Counted from the first letter of the stretch, positions 43,455 to 53,802 are shown. The stretch is 64,000 bases of DNA from Linum tenue (GCA_946122785.1 CAMGYJ010000005.1:65918200-65982199), one strand, 5' to 3'. A program made the numbers and translations. The notes: generated by a model not told the origin, from the letters alone.

Positions 43455-44100
43455 CATGGTCAACGACACATTAGAAGCAAAAATATCTAGTTAGAAGTAT
43501 GAGTGTCCCTCAATTACCATTATGTTTGACAAAATCATGTTCACCATGAAACTCCGAGCAATGGTGTTAGCCCCTACCATCATGATTTATAGTGCTCCAT
43601 TGGAGAGATCCCAACAACTGGATTATCCCCTGAAGCAATGGCCACAGAAATGTCTTTCTCTACAGTAGAAAGTGAGGCAATGGAGATTGGATCTAAAAAA
43701 TAAGATAAGCTTTGAGCGTCGTCGATGGACAAGGACTCTGACATCAATGTTGTCCATAATTGATTGGTCGAGTGCCGCCAACATATCCACACTAAATGCA
43801 ACGTTATTTAAATCCCATGGCACTTTTTACATTGCGGTGTGAGCATGGAGCACAACTCCCTTGATCATGCCTTTTCGCGCCTAAGACAACGTTGCTCACA
43901 GTTGCGGACAATATATGAGTCCCATAGATTTCACTGTCGAGGCTTGTTGAATTGTGGCTATTCAATTAGCATCCCAGCAATTTTAGCTCGTTTGAGGAAC
44001 AACATGACCCGATTAGCTTATGATTGCAGTATGAAACCTTAAATATGTACCTCTCTTTACATTGCCCCTCCAAATTCAACCTCTTCGAAATAGCTAACCT
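43455..44100 (-). pseudogene. Subtilase pseudogene fragment, minus-strand arm of a palindrome
   Basis: Minus-strand reading from 44100: RLNLEGQCKERYIFKVSYCN, HKLIGSC. Then near 43930 comes RDSEIYGTHILSATVSNVVL (the HGTHTAS catalytic-His region, decayed to YGTHILS). Next are VDMLAALDQSIMDNIDVRV near 43790, LSYFLDPISIASLSTVEKDI near 43690, and VVGISPMEHYKS towards 43580. It covers the same exons as the opposite arm at 42768-43450 in inverted order, with independent substitutions. The 5' side abuts a TRIM remnant at 44107. Confidence 0.78.
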
Positions 44101-44106
44101 GCTTTC

Positions 44107-44335
44107 TGTTAGTGTTGTAGTATATGATCCACGATTGAACCTCTCCCAACAACTCGAGTTATTGGGATCAACTGGTTCTTGACTTGCTATCAGAGTCTTC
44201 TGTGACCGAGAGGTCTTGTGTTCGATTCCCGGTGATCCCCATTTGTTAAGCACATGGTATTCTTGTCTTCAGACCTGTGCAAACTTCAAGCCCTTGCCTA
44301 ACAACTCGAGTTATTGAGATCAACTGGTTCTTGAT
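44107..44335 (+). mobile_element. Old TRIM copy, same family as 10153-11580, opposite orientation
   Basis: An LTR of about 77 bp (44107-44183, ending CAACTGGTTCTTGAC) is followed by a decayed primer site TGCTATCAGAG. Then comes an internal domain with GAGGTCTTGTGTTCGATTCC, and a truncated second LTR ending TCAACTGGTTCTTGA near 44333. The polypurine tract is lost. Confidence 0.8.
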
Positions 44336-45636
44336 CCGATCGAGTGGTTACTAGGCAACTAGGTTGTTCATGTCTGGATCTCAAAAAGTTGAGATTTTGA
44401 AGAGTCACCACCTAAACCGTTTCATGATGTGGGTATAACTAGGGATGGTAATTAGCCATTTAGGTATAATTATACCCAAACCCAAATAAATCCATTGATA
44501 ATGGGTAAAGTATGGATGAAGTATATATGGATTATATTTGGAGGTTTGTAAATGAATTTACAAGTAAGACTAACTCATAGAACTGGAAAATAGCTTCTTA
44601 AGCTCAGGGGTCAAATCCCTAACCTATGCATGATACACCTATTAAAAGATTTGGGAAACAATTAGGCTTAAACAACAACAAAAATACAATAGAGTAACTT
44701 GATTTGGAAGGGCAGGCCTGTTCCTCGGAATAGGTTTTTGGTTTGATTGATTATTAGAAGAATTGAGACTAAATGTTTGTTTTCTTTAAATTTGAAAATG
44801 TGGGTTTTGTTGCATTATGAATTTGAAAGAGTTTATTGTTTATTTATTTGATTTTTTTATATCATGGATTTGCATCTTTTTGCGGATAGCACAAATTTAC
44901 CTTCCATGATCCATCAACCAAGTAATTGGTTTACAGTTCCCCTTTTTGGTTAACCAAAACCATTTTTCCAACCCTATCAACCAATCAGGTAACCTTTAAG
45001 GAAAGAAAATGTCTTAACCTACCCCATTACGCCTTGAGATAGCAATAGCAATATAGACATATATAGTTTAACAAATCGACCGGTAATTGAATCGGTGTTA
45101 TTGGCCAGATTGAAAATTCGACAATGCTTTCGGTTTGGTGCCACTCGGTTCAAATTCCGCTTACCCAATATTATTGAAATGCATTTTACCAACGACTAAC
45201 TACCAAAATCACACCTAATTACAAATACTCTCAGACCACTATGGCAAAAAAATTACTGTCAGACCACAAAACTTGCTGAAAAGCCAAACTTCCTGCTCTT
45301 GCGTTCGAGGTTTTCATGGCAACCTCAATAAATTTGAACTATCCAACGATTCATATTGGGGACTGGGGGTGGCTGAATCAGTCTGGCCCCGTTACCAAAC
45401 CATTAAACCGCAAACCAAAACCCGATAAGAAACCACCAATTCAACAAAAACAAGGTAACCGCACAATACCCGTTCTTATTTCTGGACACCAAAACAATAC
45501 CCGTTGAGAGATGTTCATATATAGATAAACTCAGCTGAGAAGAACATACCGTTTGCTCTGACGAATACTGGCCTCCGGTGAATGTTGGGAAAGTAACTGA
45601 ATCTCGATGCTCTGGTGTGCAGCTTAGGTTTCAACA
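44336..45636. other. AT-rich intergenic stretch with a possible hAT end
   Basis: TAGGGATGGTAATTAGCC at 44450 resembles the terminus of the hAT MITEs at 33103 and 53803. A possible partner (CCATTTTTCCAACCCTA near 44977) lacks matching target duplications. No gene recognised. Confidence 0.4.
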
Positions 45637-45851
45637 TGTTAGTTTCCCTAGTTAGTTGCCCTAGTTGTACATCCCTAGTTACATGTGGAAAGGGATATAT
45701 ATATATGCTGTAAAGGCTTCGGCCAAACCAATTGAGAAAACCTAAATAATAATTTCAGCTGGAGAGCAGAGCTCTCCCTTGGACTAGTCCCGATCTTCGG
45801 GGATACCACGTAAATTCGTGTTTTGCGTCTTCCATTTTACGAAATTTATCA
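45637..45851 (+). repeat. 5' LTR of the copia element
   Basis: TGTTAGTTTCCCTAG...GAAATTTATCA, 215 bp. Contains a GGGATATATATATATGC promoter-like tract and a GATCTTCGGGGATACC block shared with the 3' LTR. Confidence 0.9.
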
Positions 45852-45863
45852 TGGTATCAGAGC
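45852..45863 (+). promoter_or_regulatory. Primer-binding site, initiator tRNA-Met
   Basis: TGGTATCAGAGC directly after the LTR end, the standard plant copia primer site. Confidence 0.92.
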
Positions 45864-45888
45864 ATTGATCCGATAAAGCTAGTCAAGC

Positions 45889-46990
45889 ATGTCAGGCGAA
45901 TTCGATTCTTCTCTTGAGACCCCTCCCACGTCGAAGTCGACAGGGAGTGGCTCTGGCGATCGCGGGGTTGATCCTCAGAACCCTTTCTTCATTCACCAGT
46001 CGGACAGCACTGGTCACCTACATGTCAGCAGCCTGTTGACGTCCTCTAACTACAGTGAGTGGATCCTGGAGATGACAGATGCCCTGGTCACGAAGAACAA
46101 GGTGGGATTTGTCGACGGGTCCATTCCTCGACCGCAAGATCCTGGCTCTCCTCAATCTCTTGCATGGATGCGATGTGAATGCCCTCGTCAAGGGCTGGTT
46201 ACGCACGGCCATGGACGCTGAGATGCGTAGCAGTGTCATGCACGCTAAGACAGCTCAGGAGATTTGGGAAGATGTTCGTGATCGGTTCAACAAAGCAAAT
46301 CTCACGCACGCCTATGAGTTGCGCCGTAACGTGAGCTTACTCCAACAAGAAAAGCAGTCCGTGTCTAGCTTTTACACCAAACTTCGCCAAATTTGGGAAG
46401 AGACTCAGGCGATTCTACTGCCCCCAATCTGCGCCTGTGGACGTCGTAGTCGGGACCAGAACGAGAGCTTGAGGCTGCTCGACTTTCTGCTGGGTCTTGA
46501 CGATTCCTACGCCACTGTTCGCAGCCACACCTTCTCCATGTCGGCCACTCCATCTCTTCCAGAGGCCTTTCGTGTTGTTCACAACGAGGAGCAGCAGCGC
46601 CTTCTCACTCAGAGTCGCAAGCCTATTCCTGAAGCTGCCGCCTTTGCCGCACGCGAAGACACCGAGCGCTCCTCGACGGGTAATCGTGGATCACGGGAGC
46701 GCAATTCGGGTGATAAGGAGAGGCCCCAATGCACCAATTGTCTCAAGGTGGGACATCTCAGGGACTCGTGCTACGAGTTGATTGGTTATCCACCTGGCTG
46801 GGGTTCACGAGACAGGCAGGGTGACAAGACCAATCGACGTCCGGGGCGTGACTCCGGGCGAGATTCTGGCTCAGGACGTGGTCAAGGACGCGATCCGCAG
46901 GCTTCTCAAGCGGAGGTCAGCCCCAGTCCAGTTACGGGTTTCACTTTACAGCAGCTAGATCAATTGAAGCAGTTCTTCGGCAGTCAGCTC
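45889..46990 (+). pseudogene. Copia gag, one frameshift
   Basis: The ATG at 45889 is the first after the primer site and opens MSGEFDSSLETPPTS. The N-terminal copia gag motif follows: DPQNPFFIHQSDSTGHLHVS then NYSEWILEMTDALVTKNKVG. A frameshift near 46130 moves the frame. It then continues uninterrupted through the UBN2-like region (VMHAKTAQEIWEDVRDRFNK, LLDFLLGLDDSYATVRSH). The CCHC knuckle CTNCLKVGHLRDSC lies at 46730-46771, followed by an arginine/glycine-rich tail. Gag assembles the particle and binds the RNA through the knuckle. The single shift is the only visible lesion in this part. Confidence 0.88.
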
Positions 46991-47440
46991 CACGGAGCTA
47001 CCGACCCTACAGGTCATATGGCGGGTATGTTTTCCTTTTCCGATGAACCTGAATGGCTTATTGACTTAGGCTGCAATGAACATATCACCATGGATGATGG
47101 TTTCTTAGTGTCCTCCCAACCTGGCTTGCCAAGTCAGCCTGTTCGTATACATAACAGTGCAAGTGTGCCGGTTAAGCGCATAGGATCGCTACGGCTAAGT
47201 GACCGGGTGACTCCTAGTCGCGTTTTGCATGTTCCGGAGTTTTGTTGTAACCTTTTATCGGTTAGTCGCCTATGTCAAGAACATAATGTTGCCTTAATAT
47301 TTCTCCGTGACTTCTGCATAATACAGGACTTACACTCCAAGAGCGTGATTGGGAAGGGGGAGATACGTGATGGTCTCTACTATCTAAAGTTGTTGGTTGT
47401 CGTCAGCATCAAGCAAATACAGCAGCAAAGGGTGACGATG
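46991..47440 (+). pseudogene. Copia protease
   Basis: Continuous with gag in the same frame. The active site reads WLIDLGCNEH with the Asp codon at 47063-47065. The usual copia form is D-S/T-G-A, so Ser/Thr is Leu and Ala is Cys here, which should impair an aspartic protease. Downstream HVPEFCCNLLSVSRLCQ is the conserved post-protease block. The frame is lost near 47395 before the integrase. Confidence 0.82.
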
Positions 47441-48190
47441 GTGTTTTGTGGCATGCCCGCTTGGGTCATCCCTCACCCGCGGTCATGGCCAAGCTTCGGC
47501 CTATTATTTCTTTTCCAGCATTATCGGATAATAACATTTGTCATTCATGTTCTAGAGCGAAGCAGGTTCGCACACCTTTTCCTGTCAGTGGTATTCGGAC
47601 ATCTTCGTGTTTTGAGATGTTGCATATGGATATTTGGGGAGGCTACCCTACTCCTTCTTATAGCGGTGCACATTATTTTTTGACCATTGTCGATGATTTT
47701 AGTCGTGGAGTCTGGGTTTACCTCATAAAATTTAAATCAGAGGTTGGTCGTTATATTCAGTTCTTCTGCAATTTTGTTCGGATACAGTTTGGAAAGCAGG
47801 TGAAGCGAATACAGGCTGACAACGGTTTAGAGTTCAGCACTACTACCTTGCGTACCTTTTATGAGAAGGAAGCCATTGTACTTCAGACCTGGTGCACCGA
47901 CACTCCCCAACAGAATGGCATCGTAGAACGCAAGCACCGGCATTTGTTAGAGACCCCTCGTGCTTTGCGTTTTCAGGCCTCCTTTCCCATTCGGTTCTGG
48001 GGAGAATGCATCCTCACCGCAGCATATATGATCAATCGTCTGCCCACGACAGCTACAGGTCGCACGCCTTATGAGATTTTATTCGGCAAAGAGGCCACCT
48101 ATTCACATATGCGCGTCTTTGGTTGCCTGGTTTATTGCAAGGATACTCATGCTCATCTTGGGAAATTTGATGAATGAGGGAGAGCGTGCG
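47441..48190 (+). pseudogene. Copia integrase, DDE triad intact
   Basis: An uninterrupted frame of about 243 residues. The HHCC zinc-binding region reads WHARLGH...CHSCSRAK. The catalytic core has Asp (LHMDIWGG, 47629-47631), Asp (QADNGLEF, 47818-47820) and Glu (NGIVERKH, 47926-47928). RFWGECILTAAYMINR and GRTPYEILFG complete the domain. It inserts the cDNA into chromosomal DNA. The frame ends with a TGA at 48175, after which the polyprotein continues in a different frame (GYRAYDLVSRKIYTCRDVQF from about 48215), then a proline-rich linker to about 48640. Confidence 0.9.
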
Positions 48191-48689
48191 TTTTTTTGGG
48201 ATATGCCGCAAGCCAGAAGGGCTACAGGGCATATGATCTTGTTTCTCGGAAAATTTATACTTGTCGTGATGTTCAGTTTCACGAATCTGTTTTCCCTTTT
48301 CAGGCCGATACCCATCAGCACCTCCCCTGGGTGCCCAGTTCCACCTTTGCTCAACCCATCGATGATTCTGATGATGAGTTGGTTGTTCTTCCCCGCGCTG
48401 ACGACGACCCATGGCCAGCTCGTTCGCCCGGCCTTGTCCCGACTCCGCCCGGGCCCAAATCCGCCTCTCGCCAGTCTGGTTCCCCTCCATCTGGGCCCAG
48501 CTCGGGGCCCTCTCCATCCGAGACACCTCCTGCTGATGGGCCGCCCATTTCCCCTGACAGGCCCTCGCTCAACGGGCTTCATTCCCCGGCCACAAGTGAT
48601 TCACCAAGTGCTCCACAGCTATCTGCTTTGGCGCACAGCCTGCGCCAGATTCCTCTCTTCCACGTGGCATCTATCCTTCCCCCCCGCCA

Positions 48690-49760
48690 GCTCAGTTGCG
48701 ACGGGGTGACCGAATTCGTAACCGGCCGAAGCATCTTGATGACTATTATACAGGGAGTAAAGCAAACTTTGTGCATTATCCTCTGTCTGATCATCTTTCC
48801 TACCACAGATTTAATCCTAATTATTGTGCGTTCCTTGCCGCAGTTGCTCATCATCCCGAGCCGCGCACGTTTTTTAAAGCAGTCAAGCATGAATGTTGGC
48901 CGAGGTCTATGCGCTAGAGAAAAATGGGACTTGGAGTCTCGTTTTTCTTCCTCCTGGCAAGCGCGTTATCGACTGCAAATGGGTGTACAAGATCAAGTTC
49001 CACCCCGATGGTACTATTGAGTGCTACAAGGAGCGGCTGGTAGCCAAAGGCTATACCCAGATAGAGGGCGTTGACTTTCATGACACATTCGCCCCAGTTG
49101 CCAAGCTCGTCACGGTTCGTTGTCTCCTTGCTGTCGCGGTCAGCAAAGGCTGGCATATCCATCAGTTAGACGTAAATAAAGCTTTTCTTCATGGAGATCT
49201 GGATGAAGAAGTGTATATGCGCATTCCTCAGGGTTTCGCAGCACCTGGCGATACTCGTGTTTGTCGCCTTCATAAGTCACTTTATGGTCTTCGTCAAGCC
49301 TCCCGCAACTGGTATCACAAGTTCACTCAGGCTCTTTGTGAACTTCAGTTTCGGCCATCACCTGCTGACCACTCTTTGTTTGTCTACCGCCGGGGGAGTA
49401 TTCATGTGGTTGCTCTTATCTACGTTGATGACGTCATCTTGGCAGGAACCAGTCTTGAGTTTATTTCAAGGTCAAAGCTTTCCTTCATTCCCGTTTCACC
49501 ATCAAGGATTTGGGAAACTAGCGTTATTTCTTGGGCCCGGAGGTCGCCAGAGCACCACAAGGGATGGTTCTCAGTTAGCGGAAATATTTGCTTGATATCC
49601 TTGCCGATTCCGGCGTCACCGGTAGTCGGCCTAGTGCCTTTCCCGTGGAGCAAAACTATCAGCTCACACGCCCTGCCACTACTGATCATCCTGATCCGGC
49701 TGCTTATCGTCGTTTGGTTGGACGGCTTCTTTACTTGACTGTCACCTGTCCTGACATCAC
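48690..49760 (+). pseudogene. Copia reverse transcriptase, YVDD intact, frameshifted
   Basis: The pre-RT segment 48696-48917 reads PKHLDDYYTGSKANFVHYPL. RT proper runs from 48893: EVYALEKNGTWSLVFLPPG, KWVYKIKFHPDG, ERLVAKGYTQIEGVDF, FAPVAKLVTVRCLLAVAV, LDVNKAFLHGDLDEEVYM, SLYGLRQASRNWY, and the catalytic YVDD at 49421-49432 (LIYVDDVILAG). Near 49465 a frameshift begins. The C-terminal RT is found again from 49600 (SGVTGSRPSAFPVEQNYQL, YRRLVGRLLYLT, PDITYGVNILSQF). Hence two to three lesions. Confidence 0.88.
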
Positions 49761-50385
49761 TTATGGAGTCAACATTCTCAGTCAGTTCGTAAATTCACCC
49801 ACACGTGCTCACATGGATGCCGCCTAGCGGATCCTACGTTACCTCAAGAATGCTCCAGGTCAGGGTCTTTTCTTCCCTTCTGCGAGCTCTCTTGATCTTA
49901 CTGCTTATTGCGATGTAGATTGGGGAGGGTGCCAGTCTACCCGACGGTCTACTACAGGCTATGTTATCACACTTGGTGGCGTTCCCGTGTCTTGGCGCAC
50001 GAAAAAGCAACAGGTCGTTGCTCGATCGTCAGCAGAAGCGGAGTACCGCGCTATGGCTAGCACAGTGAGTGAGGTCATTTGGCTCCGTTGGTTGTTACAG
50101 GAACTCGGCGCTTCCCAACGGGGTGCCACACCTCTCCACTGCGACAATCAGGCTGCTCTTCACATAGCAGCGAATCCAGTCTTTCACGAGCGCACTAAAC
50201 ATGTGGAAATGGACTGTTATTTGTTCGAGAGCGGGTTCAGTCTGGCGACATTGCTCCGTGCAAAATCAGTTCTCATATGCAGCTGGCGGATATGTTCACT
50301 AAAGGTCTCGGCGCTGATCGTTTTCATTTTCTCCTGTCCAAGCTGCGCGTTCGCAACCTTCACGCTGCAGTTTGCGGGGGAGTAA
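49761..50385 (+). pseudogene. Copia RNase H
   Basis: After a stop at 49825 the frame continues RILRYLKNAPGQGLFF, then the RNase H active-site residues: Asp in YCDVDWGG, Glu in RSSAEAEYRAM and Asp in HCDNQAALHIA, with NPVFHERTKHVEMDC. A frameshift near 50250 leads to LADMFTKGLG and the terminal CGGV block at the polypurine tract. RNase H degrades the RNA template during cDNA synthesis. Confidence 0.87.
50374..50382 (+). promoter_or_regulatory. Polypurine tract
   Basis: GCGGGGGAG, in the usual place at the end of the copia RNase H. The recognisable 3' LTR similarity starts only about 57 bases later, so this LTR has extra sequence or the 5' LTR is clipped. Confidence 0.6.
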
Positions 50386-50438
50386 TGGGCTCGGCCCGGT
50401 ATCGGCCTACTGCCAAGTCCGAGTCTCATGCACACGCG

Positions 50439-50646
50439 TGTGCCCTTGTTAGTTGCCCTAGTTGTACATCCCTAGTTACATGTGGAAAGGGATATATATA
50501 TGCTGTAAAGGCTTCGGCCAAACCAACTGAGAAAACCTAAATAATAATTTCAGCTGGAGAGCAGAGCTCTCCCGTGGACTAGTCCCGATCTTCGGGGATA
50601 CCACGTAAATTCGTGTTTTGCGTCTTCCGTTTTACGAAATTTATCA
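50439..50646 (+). repeat. 3' LTR of the copia element
   Basis: Aligns with the 5' LTR from TGTTAGTTGCCCTAG onward, ending GAAATTTATCA at 50646. Exact left edge is uncertain (50439-50447, or just after the polypurine tract). Confidence 0.85.
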
Positions 50647-51676
50647 CAGAACAGCATAAACCCTACATTAAACTGAAATACTGATCTTTGTCGCCTTCAT
50701 GAAGCACTCAAACTCATCGGATCAGACGACATACCCAGTTCTTGACGCTGCACCAAAGGAATATAAAGGAAAGGGAAGCGTGTTCGTGGGGAATGGGATG
50801 GACATGTTCTTTGTGTGAAGAAAGTTTCAAAGAGATACTGAAGTAGTAGTTGGGTTAGTAGTACTAGTAATTCTCACCTGCCACGGGACGGGATGGACTT
50901 GTTCTTTGCGTTGGTGGCTTTTAGTTGATACGGTTACAATGAACTACTACATTTTCATGGCAAACATGCAAAATGTCACTCAAGTTCACCGAATATAATT
51001 AATTGTATATGCTAAAATACTAGGAAGGTGATTACTTCGGTGCACTCACAAAAATGAGTGCGTTTAAAGCATCCAACTCAAAAACTAGTTTTAAGGTGTG
51101 GGATTTTGAATTTTAATTTGTAGAATTAGTGTAATATGATGATATAACATATGATAACAACTAATTAGCGGATTACCCTAAGCCCTAACCCTCCAATTTT
51201 GAGTTCTATCCCTAAACCCCAAATTGTAAACCCTAACCCTAACCCTAAATCTCTAAACTCTAAATTCTTCAAATTAAAGTAAAATTTTAATGGTTTTTGT
51301 GCAAATTCATGTGCGTTATTGTTCATCATATCATAAGTGATGATCGACATATTTTGACATAAATCGCATGTTTAAAATACGGTTATGAAGCGAGTGCACT
51401 GAATACACCAAAAAAAGTGAGTGCACCGAAGACGCAATCATGCTATGAATTATATATGTAACAGAAAATACACATAATTTTCGCACCTATCAAATCTATA
51501 ATTTCTCGAATGGTTACTTAATATTCGGTTCTGAGGAAAATGTTTACATCCAATCTTGGTTGGAGCTTCCTTCTCCAACCAGCCACATGACATGCTATTA
51601 TCGGTGGCTTCTGTATCTTTTTTCTTAATTATTATTGTTCTCTATCGTCTATTTAACTAACCAGCCACATTAACCT
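50647..51676. other. Intergenic stretch
   Basis: AT-rich, no gene recognised. Contains the telomere-like tract at 51176-51265. Confidence 0.5.
51176..51265. repeat. Degenerate interstitial telomere-like repeat
   Basis: About 90 bases of CCCTAA/CCCTAAA variants, for example AAACCCTAACCCTAACCCTA around 51228-51248. The plant telomere repeat is CCCTAAA. Confidence 0.7.
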
Positions 51677-51692
51677 ATGTAGCCTACTAGTT

Positions 51693-52196
51693 TTTTTATA
51701 TAATATGTAACTTTACTATGTCATTTTATCAAACATATCCCTCTGCTATTTTTTACATCAAATATGTCCATGTACTTTGAAAAAATTATCAAACATATCC
51801 TTCTGTTAAAAGTTTCATTGAAAAAATAGTCAATCATGGTTGAACCGAGATTTAGACGACCCGACATCGGCAAATGGGAGGGAAAATGTCAGTTTTGTTC
51901 CCTGTTCTATTTCTCTGGGTCTCGTCAAAGTGAAATTATTAGAATTAATTGGCTATACAAAAGAACCAAAAAAATTCTAAAGTAAAATTATTGGAAATAT
52001 TTTAGACATTTGTGCCGCCCAAACCAAAGTTTGGCCGTGGTTAACGGTATTTGAATGAAAATTATAACAGAAGGGCATGCTTGATCATTTTTCCAAAGCA
52101 CAGGGGCATGTTTGATGTAAAAAATAGTAAAAGACATGTTTGATAAAATGACATAGTAGAGGGGCATATTATACCTATAACTTTTTTTTTGTGTGA
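51693..52196. mobile_element. Inverted-repeat insertion flanked by a 16-bp direct repeat
   Basis: ATGTAGCCTACTAGTT occurs at 51677-51692 and 52197-52212. Between them, an arm at about 51710-51825 (ACTATGTCATTTTATCAAAC) is repeated inverted at about 52060-52185. T-runs lie at the left edge and near the right edge. No coding sequence. The arms resemble Mutator-type terminal repeats, but the long direct repeat would suit retroposition. Confidence 0.6.
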
Positions 52197-52259
52197 ATGT
52201 AGCCTACTAGTTAAGAAGAAGAAGCATTTTTTATATAAAACAAGAAGCATTTCACATAG

Positions 52260-53690
52260 TGATTCATGCCTAATTGTACACATTTTATCCCCATTTTCCT
52301 TGGGCGTTTGTGGCATTTGTGCTCCTAAAAGGGTGGTTTTACGCTAGGTTTCTCGTGTTTCAGTGTGTTTCAGGATCTAACAGGTGAAAACAGCCCCGGA
52401 GTCGAAAGTTGGAAGAAAAAGAGCAAAGATCGGGCAAAGAGAGTGATTTAGGCCATGTTCACGGTTTCCCATTGGAGGTCACGGTCTCCTAAGGTCGTGA
52501 AATGGAATCATAAATCTTGAACCGCGAAGCGTCCAGGGAGGTTTCAAAGAGGTTACCGACACCGAGTGAGTTCACGGTCACCAAGACCGTGAACCCTGGA
52601 GAGTGAAGCGGCACGTTTTGGAGACGAAGCTGAGTTCACGAACGCGTTAAGGTGTTCACAATCGTGAACAGAGGCCGTGAACTAATCCCAATCCCAGTAT
52701 ATAATGTGAGCTGAAAGGAAGAGAGAGGGGGAGTCCAAGTGTGAGAAAGCATCTTCTTCTTCAGATTTTAGAGAGAGAAAGGACGAACCAAAGAAGAAAG
52801 GAGGCTAGGGTTTGCTCCAAGTGGTTCATTGGGAATAATCTCCCCAAGAGAAGATCAACACAAGATCAAAGGAGATTGGAGGCATCACCATGATGGTTTC
52901 TACTTCTTTCTTTTGTGTTCTTCCCTTTTCTAGTATGGAGTAGTTTCCTTTTTCACTTGCGTGTTGTGAAACCCTAACTATTTGCCATGTAGGTGTTGTG
53001 TGAATTGAATGATTGTTTATGGGTGTTGTTTAATTTAATGATTGAGGTATTTTTCATGATGATTGTGCATGTTTGTGCGTGGCAATCTAATTGGCCATTC
53101 TAACCTAGGTTAGAGGGAAAACCCCCCTTTCCAAGGAGGGTCAATTGAGTTGGGATACCTTGGGCTTTTCAAGCTACCTACCTAGGTTAATGTAGGGAAA
53201 ACCTATATCTTGAATTAAATGACTAGGTTAATCGTGATTAAGTCGTCCAACCATCAGTTTTAGGGAGGAGGTAAGCCAACCCTCAATTGCCTTAACCAAG
53301 AGGGCTACTCTAGTAGCCTATAATGTATCCCTTGGTTTGGCAATCGAGAGTGTGGTCTTCGACCATAATTGCGCTTCCTAGCGGTTCACGATTGCCTCGC
53401 CCAGAATGAACCATTCGAGTCCATGAGCTTTGATAGTAGTTAGGGTGAAGCAACACCCGAGTGATCCTCCTCATCTAGGTCTTTCAAACCATTTACCTTT
53501 GCTTTGTCTTAATTTAATCCTTATAGTTTTCAACCAAAACCAATCCGCTAGATAATGTTTCAAACAATTGAAGTAGGGTACATGGACTGGCCCAGGTTGA
53601 TATTTAAACATACTTGCCCTATATTGCACCCATCTAAGGTTTGTACTTGGTCCTTTGGTGGGATTTTGTTGTGATATTCGGGACGAGTCA
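52260..53690 (+). repeat. 5' LTR of E3 (1431 bp)
   Basis: Begins TGATTCATGCCTAATTGTAC (matching the E2 LTR start in phase) and ends GGACGAGTCA before the primer site. Shares TTTTACGCTAGGTTT. A TATATAATG box near 52698 follows a hairpin array. Confidence 0.78.
52450..52695. repeat. TTCACGG hairpin array in the E3 LTR
   Basis: Repeated TTCACGG/CCGTGAA motifs form stems: GTTCACGGTC (52570-52579) with GACCGTGAAC (52585-52594), and GTTCACGA (52634-52641) with TCGTGAAC (52662-52669). They lie at the same place in the LTR, just upstream of the TATA box, as the hairpins in E1. Confidence 0.72.
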
Positions 53691-53696
53691 AGTTTT

Positions 53697-53714
53697 TTGC
53701 GCCGTTGTCGGGGA
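53697..53714 (+). promoter_or_regulatory. Primer-binding site, decayed tRNA-Asp type (E3)
   Basis: TTGCGCCGTTGTCGGGGA, two mismatches from the exact tRNA-Asp complement found at 6756. Confidence 0.85.
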
Positions 53715-53802
53715 ACTTCGGTCCGTTATCTTGAAAAGGTTGTTTGGTGGTAATCTAGATTTTATTTCTTAGCTTTGATTGTGCGAGTGTTTTGCTTGTG
53801 CT

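Larger units (their letters stand above)
42768..44100. repeat. Long inverted duplication of subtilase sequence
   Basis: Two arms of roughly 640 bases, head-to-head around a centre near 43455 with almost no spacer. Similarity (for example GGAGTTTCAT and ATTTTGTCA near the centre on both arms) runs from coding blocks to within tens of bases of the centre. An RNA crossing it could fold into one long imperfect hairpin. Confidence 0.72.
45637..50646 (+). mobile_element. Full-length Ty1/copia retrotransposon
   Basis: Order: 5' LTR, initiator-tRNA-Met primer site, gag, protease, integrase, RT, RNase H, polypurine tract, 3' LTR, all on the plus strand (about 5.0 kb). This is the complete order of Pseudoviridae-type plant elements. 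The LTRs differ by three substitutions and a 2-bp indel over the shared ~195 bp, so insertion is fairly recent. The genes nonetheless carry several frameshifts. The flanks CAACA and CAGAA do not form a clean 5-bp duplication. Confidence 0.92.

Noticed and set aside
44450..44985. Complete hAT MITE
   Set aside because: The left end looks right but the candidate right end has a different subterminal sequence and the 8-bp flanks do not match. Kept only as a possible end.
45627..50656. 5-bp target duplication of the full-length copia element
   Set aside because: CAACA and CAGAA match at three of five positions only, which is not enough to claim a duplication.
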